A stretch of 64,000 nucleotides of DNA, from positions 17,420,501-17,484,500 of the forward strand of contig NC_087090.1 of NCBI RefSeq assembly GCF_963855985.1. Reading direction: 5' to 3'. A program made the translations under genes and the position numbers. Of the stretch, positions 10,964 through 22,600 are shown one piece after another. Position 1 is the stretch's first letter. Each line of letters opens with the position of its first letter. The notes beneath the pieces were generated by a model. It did no database searches. It had not been told where the DNA came from and was given only the letters and a program-made list of their open reading frames with translations. The stretch is from Ostrinia nubilalis. Taxonomy: Eukaryota; Arthropoda; Insecta; Lepidoptera; Crambidae.

Positions 10964-11160
10964 CTGTAGCAAAGCGACTGCAACGCCAACCAATGACAGC
11001 GTCACGTTTAATTACAGATGGCGTTAGTTTCCACACATTGGCGCAGTTGTGTTGCAAATGTTGCAATCTTATATTTAGGTTAGGTCGTTAGGACCTACGA
11101 ATGTGAATTCATTGACTTCCAAAGCGACTGGTTGCATATGGCCTGCGTGCAGCTTTTTAT

Positions 11161-11321
11161 TAAGGCCGGCAATACACGGACCGCTTGAAGCAGTCAGGAT
11201 CAGTTGCAACTGCTCGAGCGGTTCGTGTATGTGCGTCCATAGAACTCTGCAGTTCACTGTGCAGTCGCAGCTTGAAGCTGTCGACCCTGACTGCTTCAAG
11301 CGGTCCGTGTATTGCCGCTCT
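11161..11321 (+). mobile_element. MITE (AATACACGGACCGCTTGAAG termini)
   Basis: The left arm AATACACGGACCGCTTGAAG is followed by CAGTCAGG. The exact complement CCTGACTG and CTTCAAGCGGTCCGTGTATT closes the element. The open frames on both strands here arise from the inverted repeat. Confidence 0.75.
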
Positions 11322-11837
11322 AAGTCGTCTGTCTAGCGTTATGACAGCGTTATGACATTGGTCAACCAATCAACACGCTTTAACAAGTTATTGTTATTCC
11401 TTGCTGAATTCAGAAGCGAGAACAAATTCTACAAGATACTGTTGATATAATATGTGTACTGTATTATGTTGTCATTGTCCAAATAAGATAAAGAAACGTA
11501 TTTGCATAGCAGCAAAAAAAAATCCTATTAAAATTTGAAATTCTTTAAATAATATTTCAGATCAAATCACTGCGTCTTGAAACAAGTTTTCTTTTACCAA
11601 CAAGTTTTGAAAAAAGTCACAAAGGGAATGACTATTAGAATAGTGTCCTTTCTCACATTTTAGTTAAAATGGAAATAGTGGTCCTACATTGAAGACTTAT
11701 TGATTATTTATAAGATGTCTTTTAAGTTTCAATTGTCAAACTGGTAAAGGTTTCCACAATTTTATTACTTAACTGTATTTAACTATTGAAGATAAAATAG
11801 AAATTATAACAGTAAGATCGTGCTATTTATACTTATA

Positions 11838-12100
11838 CAGGGTGTTAGGTAAATGGGTATATGAGCCGACACTAGCCCATGTTAACACGGGCATATAAAT
11901 GGTATGGTGAAGTCAGAAATTTGATATCATCATTTTATTTTTTTAAATTTTCATACAAAATAAATTGTATAAAATCCATTTGTATGAAAATTAAAATAAT
12001 TAAAATGAAGATATCAATTTTCTGATTTCACCATACCATTTATATGGCCATGTTAACATGGGCTAGTGTCGGCTCATATACCCATTTACCTAACACCCTG
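11838..12100 (+). mobile_element. Tc1/mariner-like MITE, TA target duplication
   Basis: Ends are CAGGGTGTTAGGTAAATGGG and the exact complement CCCATTTACCTAACACCCTG, flanked on both sides by TA. The arms extend about 90 bases inward. A TA duplication and CAGGG-type termini suggest a mariner-derived element; the superfamily is inference. Confidence 0.75.
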
Positions 12101-12102
12101 TA

Positions 12103-13508
12103 CATTTAGCCCTACAAAAACATACTCTACGTAGTAAAAACCATATATTTCGAATATAAGATTCTGTAAGCAATATAAACGATTAACTATATGGCCAATA
12201 ACTTACAATTCTTTAGGCGTTTAGTGCTAGAACTTGTTATTTAGATCCGAACTTTTTATTTAAATAAGTTATGTGTAAAAGAGAAGAGTGATGACCATTT
12301 TGTGGCCTTGGTTATATGATAGAGTAAATGTATTCTATATTGATAGGAAGAAAGTCAGTTATTCATCTATCATTTGTTCCACTTTTGGCCGAAAGTTTGG
12401 CGGCATATAACACGTAAATAAAATTGAGAAATTGAAATGTATCATGTATTTTCATTAGTAAATGTACTAAAGACAATATCCTAAGTTTTACTTATGCTTG
12501 CACGATTTTTAAGTGTGTAAATTAATTTATTTTCTTTATTTTACATTATGTGTAAGTAATTTGTAGTTAATAATTATAATTAAAAGTATCCATTTGTATA
12601 AATCTGTTTCTTTTATTTTTCTTTCTTCTTATGCACCTTTGAGTTTAACTCATTTTCATTATAAAATCATGATTTTCTTTGCACAAAATTGTATAAGTTA
12701 ATAAAAATGTGATATTTAAAAAAATGTTAAATTACTAATTTATACAATCTTACGTGTTATTCTAACTGAAAGGTATATTTACAGTTACACATAAATAGTA
12801 GATAATATAATTTACATAGTAAGTCAATTTCAAAAGTTAACATATTTCTGTAGTTTGTTTTTATTTGAACTGACTTTAAAATGTGTGTGAATGAAAAACT
12901 TTATAAATTACTTTTTGAAACTTAAACTAAATGTACATTTTGATGTTATTTCGTCTGAAATTATAATGTATGTCTAGCATTATTATATCAGTTTTGCTTA
13001 ATTTATTTATTTATAAACAATAAAATACCATAAACAGTTTGTATACTTTTTATTATAGAAAATTAAATTAAGCTATTGCAATAATAATTTGATCACAAAA
13101 TTTACAAAGCCGCTCCGTGTCCATGGGTTCCGGTAAAATGGTTAAAAAAAATTGATAAATATAATTTATCTTGGACTTTGTTTTACTACATAAGGATGCG
13201 ATTCATTAGCTTTCCACGATTTTCCTTACTGACGATAGATATTGGACATACGCTCCATTTCTTTCTATCTTTAGGAAGGCAATTCGAGGTTAAGTAGGAA
13301 GGACATTAACTTGGCCGTGGCGCTACTTCAGTAACTAGCGCCAACGGAGTCGTGATGGCTATGGCCAAACAAACCTTTTAAATTCAGTAATTCATTAGAA
13401 ATAAAAACACATGCAATCTGTCTTATTGTAGTCAATATGAACTGAGTCTTATCTATTATTTTTGGTAAACATAAGGCACTTAAATGTGTAACGTTTGTTA
13501 TCGCTAAA
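12103..13508. other. AT-rich intergenic DNA between PPP1R11 and shugoshin
   Basis: No exon, RNA gene or inverted repeat recognised. It contains several plus-strand AATAAA hexamers (12417 and near 13018) that could end the PPP1R11 transcript. Confidence 0.4.
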
Positions 13509-13585
13509 GCTTCAACCACACTAACGCGTGCAGATCGCCATTGCCGGCGCGATCAAACGCCAATGACAGGTCGCGCGACCCTTGA

Positions 13586-14349
13586 ATAAGAATAAGAAAA
13601 ACTTTATTTGACACAAAAGAAAACAAAAAAACGGACTGACGAAAAAAACAGAACAAAGGGACTTAAAACTACACGCATATTTTGTGCCAAAAAGGCGCCC
13701 GCTCAGCATTAATCGAGCCACGCGTGCCCCGACGCTGGTTTTCAGCGGGTGCCTCTCCAACCAACATTTTAAATACAAAAAAAAGGAAAACATTATACAA
13801 AACATTGACAAGAGGGCGCCACTATCTCACCGCACCAATTTTTGCCATGTTGAGAAAATACACTCGATTCCGCATTACAATAATAATTAATACAATAACA
13901 GACAGAAAAAAAAAATAGTAATACAACACTGGAGTCGACTCATGACGCCAGCCCCCCTAGACAAAATGCACTTTTATAAATGAATCGAAAAACGAATCTG
14001 TCAAAAAAAAATCCATAAAAAAAGGCTTATCGATCGCTTTTGTTTGGACTGACTTGCAAATATAAAGTGCACCTTCCCCCTAGACAAAACGCACTTTTTG
14101 ATCGAATCGAAAATCGAATCTGTCAAAACTCCATACAAAAAAGGGGCTTTTCGACCACTTTTCGACTGGTTTGCGATTAAAATTTGCACTTTGTCTAGGA
14201 CAAAACGCACTTTTTGATCGAATCGAAAATCGAATCTGTCAAAACTCCATACAAAAAAGGGGCTTTTCGACCACTTTTCGACTGGTTTGCGATTAAAATT
14301 TGCACTTTGTCTAGACCCACTTGTCCAGACCCACACAGGATAAATATCA
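13586..14349 (-). mobile_element. LINE-tail insertion inside MITE D
   Basis: Flanked by CCTTGA on both sides (13580-13585 and 14350-14355), while the solo MITE at 61111 has a single CCTTGA. The left part contains AAGAAAAACTTTATTTGACA and GGCGCCCGCTCAGCATTAA. A relative of that second block occurs at 21023-21045. The right half is a three-unit tandem array. Probably a truncated retroelement copy; family not identified. Confidence 0.6.
13958..14313 (+). repeat. tandem array, about 116 bp x 3
   Basis: Units begin at CTAGACAAAATGCAC (13958), CTAGACAAAACGCAC (14080) and CTAGGACAAAACGCAC (14195). Units 2 and 3 are almost identical (CGAATCGAAAATCGAATCTG); unit 1 is diverged. The 124-residue minus-strand frame here is a by-product. 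Confidence 0.85.
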
Positions 14350-14438
14350 CCTTGACAGTCCACGCGACCTGTCATTGCCTTTGATCACGCCGTGATCGCG
14401 CCAGCGATGGCGATCTGTACGCGTTGGTGTGGTTGAAG

Positions 14439-16189
14439 CATAAGTGTCTTAAAACTACTGTTAAATAATGTAATGGAAACGCAATAATTAATTTAAAATG
14501 TGTACGTAAAGTTAAATAAATATAAGACCGGTCTCACGGTTCAAAGTACAGAGAGCAGATTCGCAGCTGTTGGAACTAAATCTATAAGTTATTTAATACT
14601 ATAAAATAGTCATAAATGATAAATTAGTTCCATACACAGCCACCAGAGGAGTTCAAAATCCACTGATGGTTCAACAATACATGCTACGTTTAAAGGTAAT
14701 AATTTAACATTAGGTGCTTGCTTCCAGAAATCGCCATTTTCTTTACAGATTAAAAAGTCTCGATTGAAAATAATAAGGAGTATCACATACGTGCTCATTA
14801 GATTGCACCACTGCACAGTGGCACTCTACAGTGGCGCCGCCCTAGTGAGTGCAAATGCGATTGTCCTCTTACCGTTTTAGTGCTCAATAGTTGGCGCCAT
14901 TATCTAGACCCAGTAACTTAGGTGTCAGGACTTTACATTGGTGTCCAACAGGTTTATGAACTTATGAATCTGTAAGAAAGCAAAACCCAGCAATTCCAAA
15001 GGCAAGCACCTAATAATAGTAACATGGTTACAATACATAAATGTGCATAATTATCATAATAATAAACATCATTTCACAAAACAATTCGTAATAAAATTTC
15101 AAGTCTCAATTTTTGTTCATTGGAAATAATAAATACAGAGTAGACTAGCTTAAAGAATTTTCAAAAAACGCATTCGGTGGGAATGTTTTGAATTTTAATC
15201 TCATTTGGATAAGAGTTGAGTGAGGCTGCTTCAATCGGCATAAAACAAATCTTACATAACATCTTTCAATCGATTGATGCAGATACAGTCAACAAAGAAG
15301 TAAAATGACGCTTATAAAGCATGTAAAAAGACCTCCGAGATCCTAAAAGGGGTAATTTTGGTGTTTAAATGGAGTAACAGGCATCAACATGGAAGTGGCA
15401 AAAACTATCAACACCAGATTATAAAAAATGTACACTAATTTCTGTGACATTTTTCGGCAGTCGTTCGAACCCATGCCACCATACCAATTATTTAAATAGT
15501 TTATTTACATAACACATCATTAATTAGTATAAACAAAATAAATAAACCCCTACAAATACGCGACACAAAATTCAAATTAAAGGAGTTTCATTCAAATACT
15601 AAACTAAATAGCTAACATACGAGTAATACAAATGGTAAGCCAGTGGTTCTCAAATAATAACGAAAAAGCATTAATAGTAAACAACGTTAGTAACAAATAT
15701 TTTTCCGGCCTTGCCAGAAGGTTTACAAGACATAATGTATGTATGTAGTATACATATTTTTTTTGACTGGACCATCTCATAACTTTTGATAGTTTGAAAA
15801 CCACTGGCGACAACACAAAACCCAATTCCAGTCTTGTAAATTCGCAGGTACAATCTCATACTATACAAATCCGTATCTACAATATTCAAACTAACAACTA
15901 ATAAAGTCATACAAGTCAGAATAAGGGGCCAAACTAGCTTAAAAAAACAATTTTTCGTTCAGCCTCTCCTTAGTGAATAAAATTAATTCAAATCATTCAT
16001 TATTCACATATTTTCCGAATACGATAGCGAATATATATTTTCTAAAATTTGTATTATTTAATTAAATGTATGGTCTTGTAAAATGTCAGTGGGACTGTGC
16101 CTACTTGTAAAGTAAACGACTTTCCTCAAAAACAGGGACCTGCCAAGCATTTTAAATAAGAAGAGACCTCTCAGAGGTTTCTTATAAAG
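14439..16189. other. intergenic DNA downstream of shugoshin
   Basis: A decayed piece of MITE family A is at 14811-14906 (TGCAAATGCGATTGTCCTCT). Otherwise AT-rich without recognised exons. A TTTATT near 15500 could be a minus-strand poly(A) signal for shugoshin. Confidence 0.4.
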
Positions 16190-16381
16190 GACTAGCTTTT
16201 GCCCGCGGCTTCACCCGCGTGAAATTTAGTTTGTCACAGATCGTCATAAATTATAGCCTATTATTCTGGGTTATAAACAATAATACTGTAAAGTTTTATG
16301 AAAATCCGTTCAGTAGTTTTTGCGTGAAAGAGTAACAAACATCCAGACATCCACCCTTTCGCATTTATAATATTAGTAGGA
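16190..16381 (-). mobile_element. non-autonomous Helitron (TCCTACTAATATTATAAATG type)
   Basis: On the minus strand it starts TCCTACTAATATTATAAATG, the familiar lepidopteran Helitron 5' end, and closes with GCCGCGGGCAAAAGCTAG. A related partial copy is at 49693-49790. It lies about 235 bases beyond the shugoshin stop codon, hence possibly in its 3' UTR. Confidence 0.75.
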
Positions 16382-16615
16382 TTTGGTGAACGCTGGCATA
16401 TTTGGTTCGCTATCGTATCTGATCTACAGGCTTTGCTTAGCACTCTTCAGTCACGAGGATAAAATGTCACATTTAAAGGTTTAAGTGAGCGATCCTGAAT
16501 CCTGTTTCAGACCGGATATGCTTACGTAGTCGTTACCAGATCGGGACACCTTATTGGTTTGGATTTAAACATCAAACGTATTATAATGAAAAACGCCGAG
16601 AGAAAGTCATCCGGA

Positions 16616-19600
16616 TCATCTTCTCATTTTCCTATAACAAAAATATTAGTATCAGCAACTTGACCGATATCGAGAAATCAAGTGTGGAAAGAAAAAAAGT
16701 TTGTAAAAATAATGTCTATGGTCATCACAGTGTTTATAGCCCGACCAGGAACATAAAAACCCTCGCCATGTTGCGGAAAACTAATGGTACTAATTTCTTT
16801 TAATGGCAACAGTAACTGAAAACTTCATTGACATGTCACTTTGCATGTCAGTCTATTGCTGTCAAAGTGTAAACAAACTTTATTTTAAATGTGCGCAATT
16901 GATTTTGTGTATTAAATTGCTAAAATCTTTTTATAGTCGTGAAAGAAAAGTGGTTCACAATGTGTTAAAGTATTTGTCGAAGAGAAATACTAAGGGTTCC
17001 GACAATATTTTCATTGAATAATGTTTCCGACAAAGGTTGTCAAATTGACTGACATGTTTATCGTATAGTACAGTCCACTATGAAAATAAGCTGTGGTTTG
17101 TTTCAACTACCTATTTTAAATTTTTTTTTCACTTTCTAGGTGTTGAATTTTATGGAATTGGGAAAGAAGTACCGAGTTTGAAGCGTTCATGAGCAGACAT
17201 TGCAGTTGAATATTCAAGTTCTGAATTTGATTTTTGATGAATAATAAAATAAATCTTACTAGCTCGATTGATGTTTTCATTTAATTTATTGAAACCAGGT
17301 TACCTATAATAATATTTTTTAGTTAATTTATGAAAATATCAAATTAGCCCGTAATCCTGAATCCTGATACATAAAGTTAGCCTATTAATTTAACACAGGT
17401 ACGACTGTACTCAGTGTTGCACTATCAAATGGAATTGACGCGCCTCTATGCCAGGGTTTTTATGTTCCTGGTCAGGCTATACATATTATTATAGTCGTCA
17501 CACTGTCTAGTGTCGGCATAATGTCTATTGTCGTCTCACTGTCTATGGTCGTCAAACTGCCTACTGTCGTCACACTGTTTATTGTCGTTACACTGTCTAT
17601 TGCGGTCACACTGTCTATGGTTGCCTCACTGTCTATGGTGATCACACTATCTATGGTTGTCACACTGTCTATGGTTGCCACACTGTCTATGGTTGTCACA
17701 CTGTCTATGGTTGCCACACTGTCTATGGTTGTCACAGTCTATGGTCGTCACACTATCGGCGGAAATGTACCTATAGATGAACCAAACTGAACTGTCTTAC
17801 CAAACTCATTGACAGAGGGGAGCCACCATCGTTCAACTATATAGTTTCCAACATGGCAAAAATCGGAACCAGCGATCCGGTATTGACTGTGGCGCCCCGC
17901 TGTCAATGTCAGGGATAGGCGAGTTCAGTTTATTGGATCTATACCAGCGTTGCCAGACGTCCCGATTTTGGCGGGACGTCCCGATTTTTAAATCAAATTT
18001 AAATGTCCCGCGCGGGACAGGCTCGGTCCCGCTTTTCAGAGAGAGACACTCACTTCACCAGACTATTGTTTGAATATTCTAAAGAATAAAACTTTTTTAA
18101 TTTAGATTTTTGTTTTTTTTTTCTTTTTTTATTCTAAAGACGAATTTAACGATAGAGTAAATCTGATTTAAAATATTATTTTTTTGTTAAAATACTTTTT
18201 CTATGGCTACTTTTGCTATCTATTCTCACGTAAACGTAATTTTAAGTCAAATAAAAAGATAAATACATATTTGAACACCTTTGATTATATACGTTTTTTT
18301 ACTATGTCCCGCTTCTGACGGAAGAATCCCGCTATTTTCACTCAAAAAGAAAGACTTGGCGAATAAAAAAGCTGGTAATGCTGATCTATACCTGTTGAGC
18401 GGCTTCTCCTTGTATGTGACGGGCTTGCGCGGGCGGCGCGTGCGTCCCGAGGGCTCGTCGCTGTCGCTGGACGACGCCGCGCGGCTGTCGCGGGAGCCGC
18501 GTGACGTCACGCTCGCGCTGCGTGGCGCGTCACCTCCGCCAAGCATTTGCGGCTCGGGTACCACTTCCCTGTGGTTGGAAGCAAAAAAGAATAATAAACT
18601 CAAGATTTTAAACTTTCGCGTTCCATTTCAACTAAAATAGTAAAGATGAACTACACTGAAATGTCCCACCGACGACATTGACAGAAGGGCGCCACCATCT
18701 TCGTGCAACTATATGGTTTCCATCGTGGCAAAAGTCGGAACTAGCGATCCGCTATTAACGGTGGGCCCCCTGTCAGTGTCAAATAAAGGACAGTTCAGTG
18801 TAGTTCATCTATAAGACGCGGGCTTAACGCGACGTTTATTAATCAGTTACATTATTTACTGACGGCTTGACGTTTCGGCTGCGATGCTGCAGCCGTGGTC
18901 ACAAGGTCCGGTGATTGATAAATGCAAACCGCGAATTGTCAAGTACGAATACGGATACTGTGAGTGTTGTGTGTCGTGGTAACATCACTAGTGGTAGTGT
19001 AACAAATGACAATATGAGGGTAGTTGAAAATTTTCAAGCCTGCCCGAACGGACGACGCCGCGAGCCGCCAGTCTGCTTGTGACCACGGCTGCAGCATCGC
19101 AGCCGAAACGTCAAGCCGTGAGTACATAATGTAACTCATTAATAAACGTCGCGTTAAGACCCGTGTCTTATTAATTTAATAATAAACTTATTAAGGGCTT
19201 ACGCTAAAATTCGCAAAAGCACGCGTGTCTGTATCAAAAAATAGTATAGATCGTTTCATCCATGAAGACACGCCCCAACAATTTTTGGTCGAGGGAAGCG
19301 CAGGGTGCGGAGTTTGATCCGAGCAATCCGAGCGTCTTTATTGTAGTGTGCATGCACATGGATAATTTAACGTGTACCGATAACACTCAAAAATATTAGC
19401 AGAAGAATGGTGGGGCGCATCTTCGTGGATGAAATTATCTATATTAGCATTGAAGAACACCACGGGCGCCCGCGGCCTGTGTATCTACTAACGGTGCTGC
19501 AGTGCTATGCGGTGCAACTAATAACAGCAGAGCGCATGCTCGAGCATCAAAAGTGATTTTCTACACTAATATTATAAAGAGGAAAACTTTGTTTGTTTGT

Positions 19601-22600
19601 TTGGTTGTAATGAATAGGCTCAAAAACTACTGGACCGTTTTTTAAAATTCTTTCACCATTCGAAAACTACATTACCCACGAGTAACATAGGCTAAATTTA
19701 ATTTTGGAAAAAAATAGGGTTCCGTAAAATATGTAGATAATGTAGTCCACGCGCGCAAGCCGCGGGCGGAAAGCTAGTTAGATATAAAAGAAATATTTAC
19801 TCACGACACTATAACCCTTGCGTCCGTCGATCCATTCGGGCTGGGCGCGTCGAACCTCACGGGTTTCTTGTGGGGCGAATCTCGCGATTTTCTGGTCGGT
19901 GAGTCCCGCGATTCCCGCGACCTTCTGACGGGTGAGTCCCGCGACCTTCTGACAGGCGAGTCCCGCGTTTCCCGCGATTTTCTATTAGGCGAGTCTCGTA
20001 TTTCGCTGGGGGAATCCCGCGATTCACGGGATTTCCTCACGGGTGAATCTTGCCTTTGCGTGGGCGATTCTCGCGACCGTTTCGGTGGCGACGCGTCATT
20101 CTCGTCGCCGGCGCTGTCGTCGTCCAGACGCATTTTGGCCACGAGCACTTTTAGCACTCTGCCACTATTGCTGTAGTAAAAAGAATTACAATTACTTATA
20201 GTGTGGACGATGATAAACTGTTAAAAAATTGCACATAAATACTGGTAGGTCCTAGGTCTCCTAGATAGGTATACAATGTGTCCGGGACAATTTTATGTGT
20301 CTATGGACAATTTTATCGATGAAAACAATTTTTTTTATCACTCTCCCAAAGCTAGCCGGCTCAAAAGGGGTCAGGTGGGATTGATGGGAATAATTTTTTT
20401 TTTACGGACGCGCGCTGGTAACTTTAAGAGCTTTTCCAGCTTCACCGGGAAGAGTGGCGAGTACAGAAGGTACTCTAGCCGTTTGGCGATCGTCGTTGAC
20501 CGACCGATCGCAGACGGACGTTCGCGATCGGGCCGCATCGAACGCATAAGGCGCCCGATCAGTTTCGAACCCAACTAGAGGGTTGCCCATCGCGGTGTTG
20601 GATGTGCCGGTATGCACAATACTTAATCTCTGCATATTTTAACTTGATCACGTTCACAGTGTCAGCACATTTATCACGTAGTGTTGATGCTGTGACGTCA
20701 TTTACCTTTAATCTATATCGTATAAATACTAAGGTAGTTCACGTTAATAAACAGACTAACAACAACTCTTGTCGCAATCATACGGTCCCCTACCATGGCA
20801 CATTGGACCAAAGTCCACTAGTGGGCCCGATCGAGGGGACAACGGACGCGGTCTGAGGGCGCTACGGTAGGCTCGGACGTCGGCTCAGGCCGTGTCCGGG
20901 GGACGGATTGGGGATGGGAATAATCCGGCTGTAGCCATGCCAAGTACAGAAAAAAAACAACAAAAACACATATATGCAGGCTATTAAAACAAAGAGGTAA
21001 AGATGAGAAAAAACTGTGCTTAAAGGCACCCGCTCAGCATTTATCGTGACATGCTCAAAAAGGCAAGTCACGAAGCTGGTCTTCCGCGGACGCCCTTGCT
21101 TATCGCGCATCCCTTGGAGAAGACACCGACTAAAGCCTGGTCCGTGAGCACGTAGAATTTTGTCCAATGACCCCAAGCTACCCATCCTTATCGCTCGCGC
21201 GTAATTATATTGCTGTCGCGACTGTGCGACGGGCGCCCGCAGTGAGTGTGCGAGCGCGACAGCAACATAATTACGCGCGAGCGATAAGGATGGGTAGCTT
21301 GGGGTCATTGGACAAAATTCTACGTGCTCACGGACCAGGCTTTAAAAATAATGTAACCGTAATTATAATAACAGTGAAAGTTCGATGTCTCTCCAAGGGG
21401 CGCGCAACGCAGGGATGTGTGTTTAATAAAGTGCTCTGACCTCGGTCGGCGTGCGGCCCGCGCGCGCGCCCGCGGCAGCGGCGACGGCGCGGGCGACGGC
21501 GGCGAGGCGGACCGCTTGCGGCGCCGCAGCGTCGGCGAGAACTCACATACGGGCGCGTTCTCCTTCTGTAGGGAAAATATAAAGTAACCAACATTTCTTA
21601 TTATGTCAATGGACGACACAGAGAAAAAAGTACGTGAAAACAGTATAAGGCGATTATCACACTGCGCCGCGCACCGCCGCGGTACGCGGGACGACAGATT
21701 TAATCATTGTATGCAAGTACCTCAGTTTGTATAGAAATATCATACTAAAAAAAAAGTATTTTACTTTGGCGTACTCAAATATAATAAATAATATGCATTT
21801 ATTTCGTCTTACAAATATTTTAATTAGTTAAAAATACTATACATAGACCCTAAATTATATTATCATTATATCCTTTTGCTCATAAGCTGCATCATTTGGT
21901 TGACACAATATTTTATTTTATTACAATAACTAATTTGTTTATAAATATTACACATTCGAGTAAACCTAGCGAATGTGTACTGTCTGTTTTGATTGTGCTA
22001 TGTGGCTATCATGGACGACGTGCTGTCACTACTCTGCCGCAACACAGTTTTATTACTAGCGCGGAGGGTAGTTGTCAATCTCGCCTACCAATGTACTACA
22101 TAAATTTTTAACATGTACCTTATTTAACATCACGATTGTGTTTTGGACAAATAAAGTTATTATTATTATATTATTATTATTAAATACGCGCGGCACAACA
22201 CTGACAACGCGTCTGCGCGCGGGATTTTTTATATGAAATCACGCGGAGCGCGGCGCAGTGAGATAATCGCCTAATAGTAACATATAAAAATAAAAGTGCA
22301 GGTATTGAACAGTGCCACCTTATCGCAAGAGGTCCTATGTTGTACAGTCAACGTCAAATCACCTGTTACGAACCATTTGACGTAGACTGCTTAGTAGTTT
22401 AGGTAAACTAGGCAATATGTTCGCACCATATCTTTGTTATAATTAGAATAAGGTTGTTTGGCCATGACGCTTGACTATATGTACTTGAGTATAGGCCAGA
22501 GCATTTACTTGTAACAAGCAATGTTCTAGTGTCAGTGTCACCCTATCACGAATCAAACTTCATACCTGAATGTACCATTCGTAAGAAGAACGGTACATTA

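Larger units (their letters stand above)
13510..14438 (+). mobile_element. MITE family D (CTTCAACCACAC termini) split by an insertion
   Basis: The left arm (13510-13585) begins CTTCAACCACACTAACGCGT. The right arm (14350-14438) ends ACGCGTTGGTGTGGTTGAAG. An uninterrupted relative at 61111-61270 shows the empty site. The arms are separated by a 764-base insertion with a 6-bp duplication. Confidence 0.8.

Noticed and set aside
13208..13228. Alternative last shugoshin exon reading RKIVES then stop
   Set aside because: Splice signal is weak and the paired basic residues are absent.
16261..16443. 60-residue minus-strand frame near the shugoshin end
   Set aside because: It spans a Helitron and has no conserved features.
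16803..17021. 72-residue frame in family E transposon as a gene
   Set aside because: The corresponding frame in the second copy (48346 leftward) is stopped by a TGA, so the frame is not conserved.
17472..17790. Open frames on both strands of the minisatellite
   Set aside because: Produced by an 18-bp repeat without stops; no protein features.
18247..18391. Read-through of shugoshin exon 11 into 48 more residues
   Set aside because: The extension is low complexity and lacks the family's terminal basic motif, whereas splicing to 16631 gives K-M-R-R and stop.
21328..21619. Arg/Pro-rich minus-strand frames as separate genes
   Set aside because: They overlap shugoshin exon 9 (21441-21565); only that part has flanking splice sites and correct phase.
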